This document shows, one piece after another, positions 1 to 7,245 of a stretch of 38,177 nucleotides of DNA. Origin of the DNA: CAZMGG01 sp964565715 (GTDB taxonomy: Bacteria > Planctomycetota > UBA1135 > UBA2386); assembly GCA_964565715.1 (NCBI GenBank), contig CAZMGG010000046.1:1-38177 (forward strand), in the 5' to 3' direction. The first letter of the stretch is position 1. Every line of letters begins with the position of its first letter. A program made the position numbers and the translations under genes. Under the pieces are notes generated by a model. The model searched no databases, was not told the DNA's origin, and saw only the letters and a program-made list of their open reading frames with translations.

Positions 1-1
1 G

Positions 2-109
2 CCGGCGCTGGTCGGCGCCACGGTGGCCTTCCAGGGCTGGGAGTTCCGCACCGGGCCGTGCCTCGGCCAGATCAGGCCGAGCCACACGATCGACCTGCAG
101 CTCCGGTAG
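2..109 (+). CDS. C-terminal end of an exported protein (partial)
   Basis: Only the last 35 codons lie in the window; the reading frame is open from base 2 to a TAG at 107-109. The visible peptide has the pattern LVGATVAFQGWEF followed by GPCLGQ and ends in an alternating hydrophobic strand (HTIDLQLR). From general knowledge, similar short tails (LxGxxxxxQ ... GPxxG ... S..... L.L) close many secreted proteins in high-GC planctomycetes, so this is probably the end of such a protein. The rest of the protein, and hence its function, cannot be seen. The match is by pattern only. Confidence 0.55.
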   Translation, partial: PALVGATVAFQGWEFRTGPCLGQIRPSHTIDLQLR

Positions 110-144
110 GCGTCGGGAGTTCTGACCGGGTCCGGCCCGTCCTG

Positions 145-159
145 CGCCGCCCTGCGGCG
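145..159 (+). terminator. terminator-like hairpin after the left-edge gene
   Basis: A 6-bp perfect stem CGCCGC/GCGGCG with a CCT loop lies 36 bases after the stop codon at 109 and is followed by a pyrimidine-rich run (cccctccctcc) rather than a T tract. It could end transcription of the upstream gene. The rest of 110-298 holds no gene that I can support, and no clear promoter for the ABC operon. Confidence 0.35.
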
Positions 160-298
160 GCCCCTCCCTCCGCAACCCGCGGCCCCGCCCGGCCTTCTGT
201 TGGCTTCGGCGGGGCGATTGGGTAAGGGTGTTGCCCGCTCGGGGCCGGGGAGACCCGCCGCAGCCCGAGCCCGGAACCCGACTCCCATCCCGAGAGCC

Positions 299-1030
299 AT
301 GTCCGAACGACCCCCGATGATCGAGGCGGTGAAGCTGACCAAGCACTATGGCAGCTTCGCCGCGGTCGACGACCTCACGTTCACCATCCACCAGGGCGAA
401 GTGGTGGCCTTCCTCGGCCCCAACGGTGCCGGCAAGTCGACGACCATGAAGCTGCTGACCGGCTTCCTGGCGCCGACCAGCGGCACGGCGCGGATCGCCG
501 GCGTCGACATGACGACCGACCGCATCCGCGGCGCCGAGAGCCTCGGCTACCTGCCGGAGAACGGCCCGCTCTACCACGACATGACCCCGCGCGAGCTGCT
601 GGAGTTCTTCGGCAGCGCCCGCGGCATGGCGCCGGCGAAGGTGCGGGAGCGCGTGGAGTACGTGACCCAGGAGTGCGCCCTGCAGGACCTGCTGGACAAG
701 CCGATCGGCAAGCTGTCGAAGGGCCAGCGCCAGCGCGTCGGCATGGCCCAGGCGCTGCTGCACGATCCGCCGGTGCTGATCCTCGACGAGCCGACCACCG
801 GCCTCGATCCCAACCAGATCAAGCACGTCCGCGAGAACATCGTGCGGCTGGGCAGGACCCGGACCATCCTGCTGTCGACCCACCTGATGCAGGAGGTCGA
901 CGCGGTGGCCGGCCGGGTGCTGGTGGTGAACGAGGGCAACCTCGTGTTCGACGGCACGCCGGCGGAGTTCAAGCAGAAGGGCCAGGGCCAGATGGATGCG
1001 GCCTTCCACGCGCTGACGGAGGCGAACTGA
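299..1030 (+). CDS. ABC transporter ATP-binding protein, GldA-like
   Basis: This 243-residue ATPase should power the ABC-2 type permease encoded next to it. Visible motifs are Walker A GPNGAGKST, the signature LSKGQRQR, Walker B VLILDEPTTGLDP and the switch histidine in LLSTHLMQEV. The stretch LPENGPLYHDMTPRELL is typical of the GldA/CcmA-like subgroup. The start is placed at the ATG at 299, because upstream codons (from 200) encode a low-complexity Arg/Pro/Ala extension that does not belong to the fold; an ATG at 317 is a possible alternative. Only one base separates its stop from the next ATG at 1032, so it is the first gene of a three-gene operon. The transported substrate is unknown; GldA in Bacteroidetes is linked to gliding, but that role cannot be inferred here. 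Confidence 0.93.
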   Translation: MSERPPMIEAVKLTKHYGSFAAVDDLTFTIHQGEVVAFLGPNGAGKSTTMKLLTGFLAPTSGTARIAGVDMTTDRIRGAESLGYLPENGPLYHDMTPRELLEFFGSARGMAPAKVRERVEYVTQECALQDLLDKPIGKLSKGQRQRVGMAQALLHDPPVLILDEPTTGLDPNQIKHVRENIVRLGRTRTILLSTHLMQEVDAVAGRVLVVNEGNLVFDGTPAEFKQKGQGQMDAAFHALTEAN

Positions 1031-1031
1031 G

Positions 1032-3668
1032 ATGAACCTGTCCGTCGTCAACGCGGTGTTCCGCCGCGATCTGCGCGCCTGGTTCGGCAATCCGACCGGC
1101 TACGTCTTCATCATGATGTTCGTGCTGGTGGCGGCGGCGGCGCTGGTGCTGCCGGCGGCGTTCTTCCGCAACAGCCTCGCCAACCTCGACACCCTCAACG
1201 AGCTGTTCCCGCTGCTGCTGGCGCTGTTCGCGCCGGCCATCACCATGGGCATGTGGGCCAGCGAACGCACCCAGGGCACGCAGGAGCTGCTGTTCACCCT
1301 GCCGGCCCGCGACGCCGACATCCTGCTGGGCAAGTTCCTGGCGGTGCTGGGCGTCTACACCGCCTCGCTGCTGTTCATGCTGACCCTGCCGGTGGGGCTC
1401 GGCTTCCTCGGCAGCCCGGACTGGGGCCAGCTGTTCGCCAACTTCCTCGGCTACTGGCTGCTCGGCGTGCTGCTGCTCAGCGTCGCCATGCTGGGCTCGC
1501 AGTTCAGCGACAACCTGGCGGTGGCCTTCGCCATCGGCGCGATCGGCTGCGTGGTGGTGCTCTACGTCGGCGTGCCGCTGCAGATGGTCTGGCGCGGGCT
1601 GGGGGCGGCCTGGAACGTCAACGGTCCGCTCGGCCAGTTCGCCGAGTTCGCCCGCGGCCTGGTGCCGGCCAGCGGGCTGTTGCTGTTCCTCGGGCTGGGC
1701 GTGGCGTTCCTCTACGCCAACCTGGCCCTGCTGGCGGCCCGCACCGCCCGCGCCGGCGGCAACCACAGCCTGCACGGCACCGTGCGCTTCCTGGCCATGG
1801 GCGTCGGTTCGGTGAGCCTGACCATCGTCGCCATCTTCCTGCTGCCGCGGGTCGACGTGACGGCCGAGCAGATCCACAGCCTGTCGGCGGAGACGCGCAA
1901 GCTGCTGGCGGAACTGCCGGACGACAAGCCGGTGTTCGTCAAGGCCTACCTGAGCGAGCACGTGCCGCAGGAGGCGGTCACCACCAAGCGCAACCTGCAG
2001 AACCTGCTGGACCAGTACGCCGCCATCGGCGGCGCGGCGGTGCAGGTCAGCGTCGAGCTGGTGGAAGCCTTCTCCGAGGAGGCGCGGGCGGCGGAGCAGA
2101 ACTTCGGCATCCAGCCCCGCGTGCTGATGTCGATGGACGGCGCCAGCTCCAGCGAGAACATCGTGTTCATGGGGCTCGCCTTCCAGTGCGGCACCGAGGA
2201 GGTGGTGATCCCGTTCATCGAGCGCAACACGCCGATCGAGTACGAGATCACCCGCTCGATCCGCACCGTGGCCAACGCCCAGCGCCGCAAGGTCGGCCTG
2301 CTGAAGACCGACGTCGAGCTGGCCGGCGGCTTCGACTTCCAGACCTTCCAGCAGAAGACGCGCTGGCAGGTGGCCGACGAGCTGAAGCTGCAGTACCAGG
2401 TGGACAGCGTCGATCCGGACAAGGACTACCCGGCCGACGTCGAGGCCATGATCGTGCCGCAGGTGAGCAGCCTGTCGCAGGAGCAGATGGACCGCCTGCG
2501 CACCTGGCTCGAGGCGGGCCACCCGGCGCTGCTGATCGAGGATCCGGAGCCGCTGGACGCGCCGGGCACGTCGGCCACCGACCCGAAGGGCGGCCAGCCG
2601 CGCAACCCGATGATGCAGCAGCCGCCGCCGGGCGAGAAGGGCGACCTGGACGGGTTCCTCTCGCGCCTCGGCCTGTCGTTCAACAAGAACGAGGTGGTGT
2701 GGGACTCGAGCTTCCGCACCTTCCCCATGCCGGTGGACTGGCCCGAGTTCCTGTTCGTCGGCCAGGACGGCATGAGCGCCACCGATCCGGTGACGGCGCC
2801 GCTGCAGCGCGTCGTCTTGATGATGGCGGGCCACCTGCGCATCCGCGACCGGGACGGCGTCACCGTGACGCCGCTGCTGAAGTCGAAGGCCGAGATCTCC
2901 GGCACCATCCCCAAGCTCGACCTGTTCCAGTTCAATCCCTTCGGCGGCCCGAAGATCCCCAACACCAGGCGGCGGCACCGGCCCAACACCCAGGAGTACG
3001 TCCTGGCGGCGCGGGTCACCGGCAAGCCGGCCGAGGGCGCGACGAAGGGCCTCAACTGCGTCGTGCTGGCCGACCTGGACCTGATCTCCAACCAGTTCTT
3101 CTCGCTGCGCAAGCAGGTCACCGACGCCAACCTGCAGTTCGACAACGTGCCCTTCGTGCTCAACTGCATCGACCACCTGCTCGGCGACCAGAGCCTGATC
3201 GAGCTGCGCTCGCGCCGGCCCGTGCTGCGCACGCTGGAGCGGGTGCAGGAGGCGCAGAAGGCCTTCGAGGACCAGTGGGTCAAGCAGCGCGAGGCCGCCG
3301 AGGAGAAGGCCGAGAAGGAGCTGGCCGATGCCCAGGGCCGCCTCGACGCGGCGGTGGCCGCGGTGACCAACAACCAGGCGCTCGACCAGTTCCAGAAGGA
3401 CATGCAGGTCGAGCAGATCCGCCAGGTCGAGCAGCGCAAGCTGGACCTCGCCCGCAGCCGCATCGAGGACGAGAAGCGGCTGGCCATCGAGCGGGCCGGC
3501 TACCTGCGCAACGCCCAGAAGCGCCGCGTGCAGGCCGGCTACCAGGCCTGGACCATCGGCCTGACCCCGGTGCCGGCCCTGCTGGTCGGCCTCATCATCT
3601 TCATCCGTCGGCGGGCGCGGGAAGCCCGCATCGTGCCGGGCAGCCGCCTGGTCGGAGGTGCAGCATGA
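1032..3668 (+). CDS. ABC-2 permease fused to GldG-like auxiliary domain
   Basis: An 878-residue protein that joins two parts often encoded separately as GldF and GldG. Residues about 1-270 are an ABC-2 type permease with about six membrane segments (for example the hydrophobic stretches after TGYVF and around LLLFLGLGVAFLYANL). Residues about 270-640 form the extracytoplasmic domain of the 'ABC-type uncharacterized transport system' family (GldG, PF09822-like), recognisable from RNLQNLLDQYAA, IPFIERNTPIEYEITRSI and the later PQVSSLSQEQMDRLRTWLEAG. Residues about 720-830 are a charged, Glu/Lys/Gln-rich coiled coil, followed by a last membrane anchor near the C-terminus (about 838-862, then RRRAREAR). 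Its stop overlaps the ATG of the DUF4340 gene (ATGA, 3665-3668), which points to translational coupling. Confidence 0.9.
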   Translation: MNLSVVNAVFRRDLRAWFGNPTGYVFIMMFVLVAAAALVLPAAFFRNSLANLDTLNELFPLLLALFAPAITMGMWASERTQGTQELLFTLPARDADILLGKFLAVLGVYTASLLFMLTLPVGLGFLGSPDWGQLFANFLGYWLLGVLLLSVAMLGSQFSDNLAVAFAIGAIGCVVVLYVGVPLQMVWRGLGAAWNVNGPLGQFAEFARGLVPASGLLLFLGLGVAFLYANLALLAARTARAGGNHSLHGTVRFLAMGVGSVSLTIVAIFLLPRVDVTAEQIHSLSAETRKLLAELPDDKPVFVKAYLSEHVPQEAVTTKRNLQNLLDQYAAIGGAAVQVSVELVEAFSEEARAAEQNFGIQPRVLMSMDGASSSENIVFMGLAFQCGTEEVVIPFIERNTPIEYEITRSIRTVANAQRRKVGLLKTDVELAGGFDFQTFQQKTRWQVADELKLQYQVDSVDPDKDYPADVEAMIVPQVSSLSQEQMDRLRTWLEAGHPALLIEDPEPLDAPGTSATDPKGGQPRNPMMQQPPPGEKGDLDGFLSRLGLSFNKNEVVWDSSFRTFPMPVDWPEFLFVGQDGMSATDPVTAPLQRVVLMMAGHLRIRDRDGVTVTPLLKSKAEISGTIPKLDLFQFNPFGGPKIPNTRRRHRPNTQEYVLAARVTGKPAEGATKGLNCVVLADLDLISNQFFSLRKQVTDANLQFDNVPFVLNCIDHLLGDQSLIELRSRRPVLRTLERVQEAQKAFEDQWVKQREAAEEKAEKELADAQGRLDAAVAAVTNNQALDQFQKDMQVEQIRQVEQRKLDLARSRIEDEKRLAIERAGYLRNAQKRRVQAGYQAWTIGLTPVPALLVGLIIFIRRRAREARIVPGSRLVGGAA

Positions 3669-5359
3669 ACGAGTTCGTCAAGACCGGCGCCTTCGTCGCC
3701 GGCGCCGTCGTCGTCACCCTGCTGGCCGTGGCCGTCCGCCCCGGCGCCGTCGAGAACAGCCTGTTCAGCGACGAGGGCGAGATCTTCTTCGCCGACTTCA
3801 AGTCGCCCGACGACGCCGCCTCCCTGGAGGTCTGGGAGTTCCGCGAGGCCACCGGCGAGGCCGTGCCGTTCAAGGTGCAGCGCGACGCGAACGGCGTCTG
3901 GACCATCGAGTCGCACTGGAACTACCCGGCCGACGCCAAGAGCCGCATGGCCAAGGCGGCCACCATGGTCATCGGCCTGAAGAAGGAGCGCAACGTCTCC
4001 GATCGCAAGGAGGACCACGCCGCCTTCGGCGTCGGCGATCCGATCGAGAAGGGCGGCGACCTGAAGGGCCGCGGCACCCGCGTGACCTTCAAGGACGCCG
4101 GCGGCAAGGTCCTCGCCGACCTGATCCTCGGCAAGGAGGTCGAGGGCAAGGTGGACGTGCACTACGTCCGCGTGCCGGACAAGCGCCGCGTCTACGCCGC
4201 CAAGGTCGATGCCGAGCTGTCGACGAAGTTCGAGGACTGGATCGAGCGCGACCTGCTGCAGGCCAGCGACTGGGACCTGCAGAAGCTCTCCTTCGACCAC
4301 TACAGCTTCGACGAGCAGAACCTGGCGGTCGTCCCCGGCGAGAAGCTCGCCCTCGACAAGGACCCGGCCGGCAAGTGGGTGCTGCAGGGTCTCGCCACCA
4401 GCGAGGAGACCAACGAGGAGCGCGTCCGCGACACCACCTCGACGCTGGACAACCTGAAGATCGTCGGCGTGCGGCCGAAGCCGCCGCAGCTCACCGGCAA
4501 CCTCGAACTGGCCACCGGCGCCGACCGCAACAGCGTCATGGACCTGTTCCAGCGCGGCTTCTTCCTGACCCGCGACGGCAAGCTCTACAGCAACGAGGGC
4601 GACCTGTTCGTGCAGACCCGGAAGGGCATCGTCTACACCCTGAAGTTCGGCGAGATCGTCTACGGCAGCGGTGACGCGGTCACCGCCGGCAAGGACCCGG
4701 CCAAAACCGAGACGCCCAAGGAGGGCGAGCAGGGCCCGAACCCGCTGCCCGGCAACCATCGCTACCTGATGATCACCGCGCGCTTCGACGAGGCGCTGCT
4801 CGACAAGCCGAAGCAGCCCCGGCTCAGCCAGGAGCAGCTGGACCAGCGCCAGCAGGCCCGCGAGCAGATCCAGGCCATCGTCGCGGCAGTGGATGCCTGG
4901 AAGCAGCAGCACGAGGGCAGGCTGCCGGGCTCGCTGCAGGAGCTGACCCAGGGCGAGTCGCCGGCGCTGAAGGAGCTCAAGCAGGACCCCTGGGGCCAGG
5001 ACTACGTGCTGGAGCCGAGCGGCGAGACCTTCGTGGTGCTGAGCCGCGGCGAGGACAAGGCCCAGGGCGGCGAGGGCGCTGCCGCGGACCTCCGTTCGGA
5101 CCAGTTCGCCGCCGAGGACGCCCTGCGGGCGGCGCAGTCGGAGTGGACCGCCTACGACGACAAGGTCAAGGAGGGCCAGAAGGAGGCGCAGGCGCTGACC
5201 CGCCGCTTCGGGCCGTGGTACTACGTGATCGACCAGGCGTCGTTCGACAAGCTCAAGCCGGCCCGCAAGGACCTGGTCAAGGAGAAGTCGGCAGCGCCGA
5301 CGCCGGGCAACGGCGAGGCGCCGGTGATCCCGGGCCTGCCGGGCGGCGACGGCAAGTAG
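3665..5359 (+). CDS. DUF4340 family protein with GspG-like insert
   Basis: A 564-residue membrane-anchored protein with one N-terminal hydrophobic segment (residues about 5-26) and a DUF4340-type body (VWEFREATGEAVPFKVQR, WNYPADAKSRMAKAA and ILGKEVEGK are typical). DUF4340 proteins usually follow GldG-like genes and are thought to be periplasmic partners of that ABC system. Residues about 395-480 do not look like DUF4340. They carry a helix QIQAIVAAVDAWKQQHEG, then LPGSLQEL, then DPWG (D441-G444), then a strand ending VVLSRGEDK and GGEGAAADLRSDQ. This order matches the globular C-terminal half of type II secretion major pseudopilins (GspG). The insert is inferred from motif order alone. The gene ends just before a hairpin that separates it from a convergent gene. 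Confidence 0.85.
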   Translation: MNEFVKTGAFVAGAVVVTLLAVAVRPGAVENSLFSDEGEIFFADFKSPDDAASLEVWEFREATGEAVPFKVQRDANGVWTIESHWNYPADAKSRMAKAATMVIGLKKERNVSDRKEDHAAFGVGDPIEKGGDLKGRGTRVTFKDAGGKVLADLILGKEVEGKVDVHYVRVPDKRRVYAAKVDAELSTKFEDWIERDLLQASDWDLQKLSFDHYSFDEQNLAVVPGEKLALDKDPAGKWVLQGLATSEETNEERVRDTTSTLDNLKIVGVRPKPPQLTGNLELATGADRNSVMDLFQRGFFLTRDGKLYSNEGDLFVQTRKGIVYTLKFGEIVYGSGDAVTAGKDPAKTETPKEGEQGPNPLPGNHRYLMITARFDEALLDKPKQPRLSQEQLDQRQQAREQIQAIVAAVDAWKQQHEGRLPGSLQELTQGESPALKELKQDPWGQDYVLEPSGETFVVLSRGEDKAQGGEGAAADLRSDQFAAEDALRAAQSEWTAYDDKVKEGQKEAQALTRRFGPWYYVIDQASFDKLKPARKDLVKEKSAAPTPGNGEAPVIPGLPGGDGK

Positions 5360-5387
5360 ATCGGCGGAGCTGCGGCCCTACCCCGCC

Positions 5388-5411
5388 GGCCGACGTCATC
5401 GTCCGTCGGCC
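5388..5411. terminator. hairpin between convergent genes
   Basis: A perfect 8-bp inverted repeat GGCCGACG/CGTCGGCC with an 8-base loop lies 28 bases after the DUF4340 stop and overlaps the last codons of the minus-strand gene that ends at 5396. No T tract is present on the plus side, so this is a terminator-like structure by position only. Confidence 0.4.
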
Positions 5412-6343
5412 TTCCCGAGCAGGAACATCTGGCCCTCGACCCACTGGGTGGTGGCAGGGTCCCGTTCGGGATGGTCGCGGAACCGCTCCAGGTCCCGCCG
5501 ATCGACCGCTCCGCGCAGGGCCTGCAACCGGAGCTTCTCCCAGTCGATCATCCATTGCCATCGGGGCCCGGACAGCTCGGCCAGGGGCAGGAACACGGCT
5601 GCACGACGCTGCATGTCAGCGCGACGGTCGGGAGAGGTTTCGGCGTAGGCCCGGGCCACGCTGAGACCGCGCAGAGCCGCGTATGCCCGCCAGGTGGGGC
5701 TCATGCGAGGGTCGGTCGCCAGGGCCTGGACGTCGTCGAGGAACATCTCTGGAGCATTGGGGCCGCCGAGCAAGAAGACGGGACATCCCCCGTTCACGTT
5801 CCAGGTGGTGCCGTAATAGTCCAAGAGCATCTGCTCCTGCCTAGATCGGACGCCGGATGCCGGAAACATTCTGGCTTCCATGATGGCGTCGTTGAGTAGG
5901 CGATTCGTAGCAGGAGCTGGCTGCAGGACAAACTCGTGCCACGGTCCGTGAACCCAGTTCTCTGCGCCGACCCGGCTGATGCTGAACCTCACGCGCTTGA
6001 GGCCGGGATTCCATATCAGACGTCCGTTGGCCAGAAGGAAACCGAACACATGTGTTCCGCGTGGCTGAGATGTGAAGGTAATCAGGGCTTGCGAGGTGGC
6101 GCTGAAGCGGCTCAAGGGGCCGCCGCTGGGCTCGCTCCATTTTTCATCCACCCAAGCCTCGACTTGCCGGCTGATCCACCAGTGCGTGCCGGGCTCCAGG
6201 CCTGTAACGGTACCGCGCACCAGGTATGGCACACCTTCTTCTGCCTGAGAAACATCATCGACTCGCGGAACCCCAGGCTCGCTCTGTCCTTTGACGAACG
6301 AAGACAGCATGAACGCGATCAGCAACCACTCGCGGAACATCAT
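5396..6343 (-). CDS. exported protein of unknown function
   Basis: A 315-residue protein that I do not recognise. Residues 1-19 look like a signal peptide (MMFREWLLIAFMLSSFVKG). After it comes a region rich in beta strands and aromatic residues (VRGTVTGLEPGTHWW, TSQPRGTHVFGFLLANG), then a helical C-terminal half with WRAYAALRGLSVARAYAE and RWQWMIDWEKLRLQALRGAV. A very good Shine-Dalgarno sequence AGGAGG (minus strand, 6349-6354) sits 5 bases before the first ATG and 8 before the second, so the start is 6343 or 6340. Base composition is visibly less GC-rich than in the neighbours, and codons ending in A or T are frequent. Together with the strong Shine-Dalgarno site, rare in this window, this suggests recent acquisition or a different expression class. 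Confidence 0.8.
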   Translation of the reverse strand: MMFREWLLIAFMLSSFVKGQSEPGVPRVDDVSQAEEGVPYLVRGTVTGLEPGTHWWISRQVEAWVDEKWSEPSGGPLSRFSATSQALITFTSQPRGTHVFGFLLANGRLIWNPGLKRVRFSISRVGAENWVHGPWHEFVLQPAPATNRLLNDAIMEARMFPASGVRSRQEQMLLDYYGTTWNVNGGCPVFLLGGPNAPEMFLDDVQALATDPRMSPTWRAYAALRGLSVARAYAETSPDRRADMQRRAAVFLPLAELSGPRWQWMIDWEKLRLQALRGAVDRRDLERFRDHPERDPATTQWVEGQMFLLGKADGR

Positions 6344-6523
6344 CGGTGCCTCCTACTGCTTGTCACGGCCAAGGAACCGTAGATGATCTCGTACATACCA
6401 GATACAGTACGGGCCCACCGCAGACTCAAGCGAAGTGCCTCCGGTTGACCGCAAGAATCCTACGCCTTTCACCCTGTTCCCCGCGAGAGAATGCGGCGCG
6501 GGGGACCCGAGCGCTCGTGCCAC

Positions 6524-7150
6524 CTACCCCGCCGGCGCCGCGTGCTGCCGGCGGTGGGCCAGGAGATCCACGCCGGTCTTCACCGCGACCAGCACCGCGA
6601 TCGCCAGGGCCGGCGCGCCGAGCAGCAAGGCCCCGCCGAAGCCCACCAGCACCGTCACGTGCATGACGATGACCCGCGGATAGGGCTGCATCATCGCCTG
6701 CTGCAGACCGGTCCGCCGGCGCTCACCGCCGAGCCACCAGTGCTGCACGAACGACACGCCGTGGCTCACCACCAGCCCGAGCAGCGCCAGCCGCAGGCCA
6801 CCCGGCTCCAGCCATCGCAGCAGCACCAGCGGACCGCCGAACGGCGCCAGGTCCCCGCCGGACGGCTCGCCACCCTCGGCGGCGCCGGCGATCAGGCTGG
6901 CGAACACCGCGTGCACCGCCATGAACAGGCCGAAGTGCACCGTGAAGAAGGCGCTGAGGAACGCCCGGGCCAGCACCGGGACCCCCGGCGCGGGGGCGGC
7001 GGTCCAGAACTTCAGCAGCGTGTACCCCCCGATCACCGCGGTTTCGGCCCAGAACAAGGCCAGGATCGAGCCCGGGGTCCAGCCGAGCACCAGCACCCCG
7101 ACCAGGGGCACCGCGTTTGCAGCGAGCAGGGCGAGCTGGGAGACCGGCAC
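6524..7150 (-). CDS. DUF6498-like integral membrane protein
   Basis: A 208-residue protein with about five to six membrane segments. The N-terminal pattern ANAVPLVGVLVLGWTPGSI, then LFWAETAVIGGYTLLKFW, matches the family of bacterial membrane proteins known as DUF6498 as I recall it (W......LFW.E....G..N.LK). A second conserved-looking block is VSHGVSFVQHWW followed by PYPRVIVMHVTVLVGFGGALLLG. The start is a GTG at 7150. Function is unknown. The 180-base gap to the upstream gene (6344-6523) holds the promoter region of the 5396-6343 gene, including an unusually AT-rich stretch (6380-6410). The gene is divergent from dsbD, with 95 bases between the starts. Confidence 0.75.
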   Translation of the reverse strand: MPVSQLALLAANAVPLVGVLVLGWTPGSILALFWAETAVIGGYTLLKFWTAAPAPGVPVLARAFLSAFFTVHFGLFMAVHAVFASLIAGAAEGGEPSGGDLAPFGGPLVLLRWLEPGGLRLALLGLVVSHGVSFVQHWWLGGERRRTGLQQAMMQPYPRVIVMHVTVLVGFGGALLLGAPALAIAVLVAVKTGVDLLAHRRQHAAPAG

Positions 7151-7245
7151 GCCGGCACTGTGGCCCCGGGCCTCGCCCAGGGCCAGGGCCCCGCCCCCGT
7201 TCTGCTTGGCTCGATCCGGACCGAGGCTCGTATCATCGCCCCCGC

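Noticed and set aside
969..3176. Long antisense open frames (also 16428-20156, 7264-9552, 3539-4912 on the minus strand)
   Set aside because: They lie opposite well-supported genes, are rich in His/Gln/Arg/Leu/Gly and lack any domain. They are by-products of the high third-position GC of the real genes.
1253..3664. Long plus-strand extension in front of the DUF4340 gene
   Set aside because: It is a Pro/Arg/Gly/Ala-rich shadow of the permease gene in another frame; the ATGA overlap at 3665 gives a clear start.
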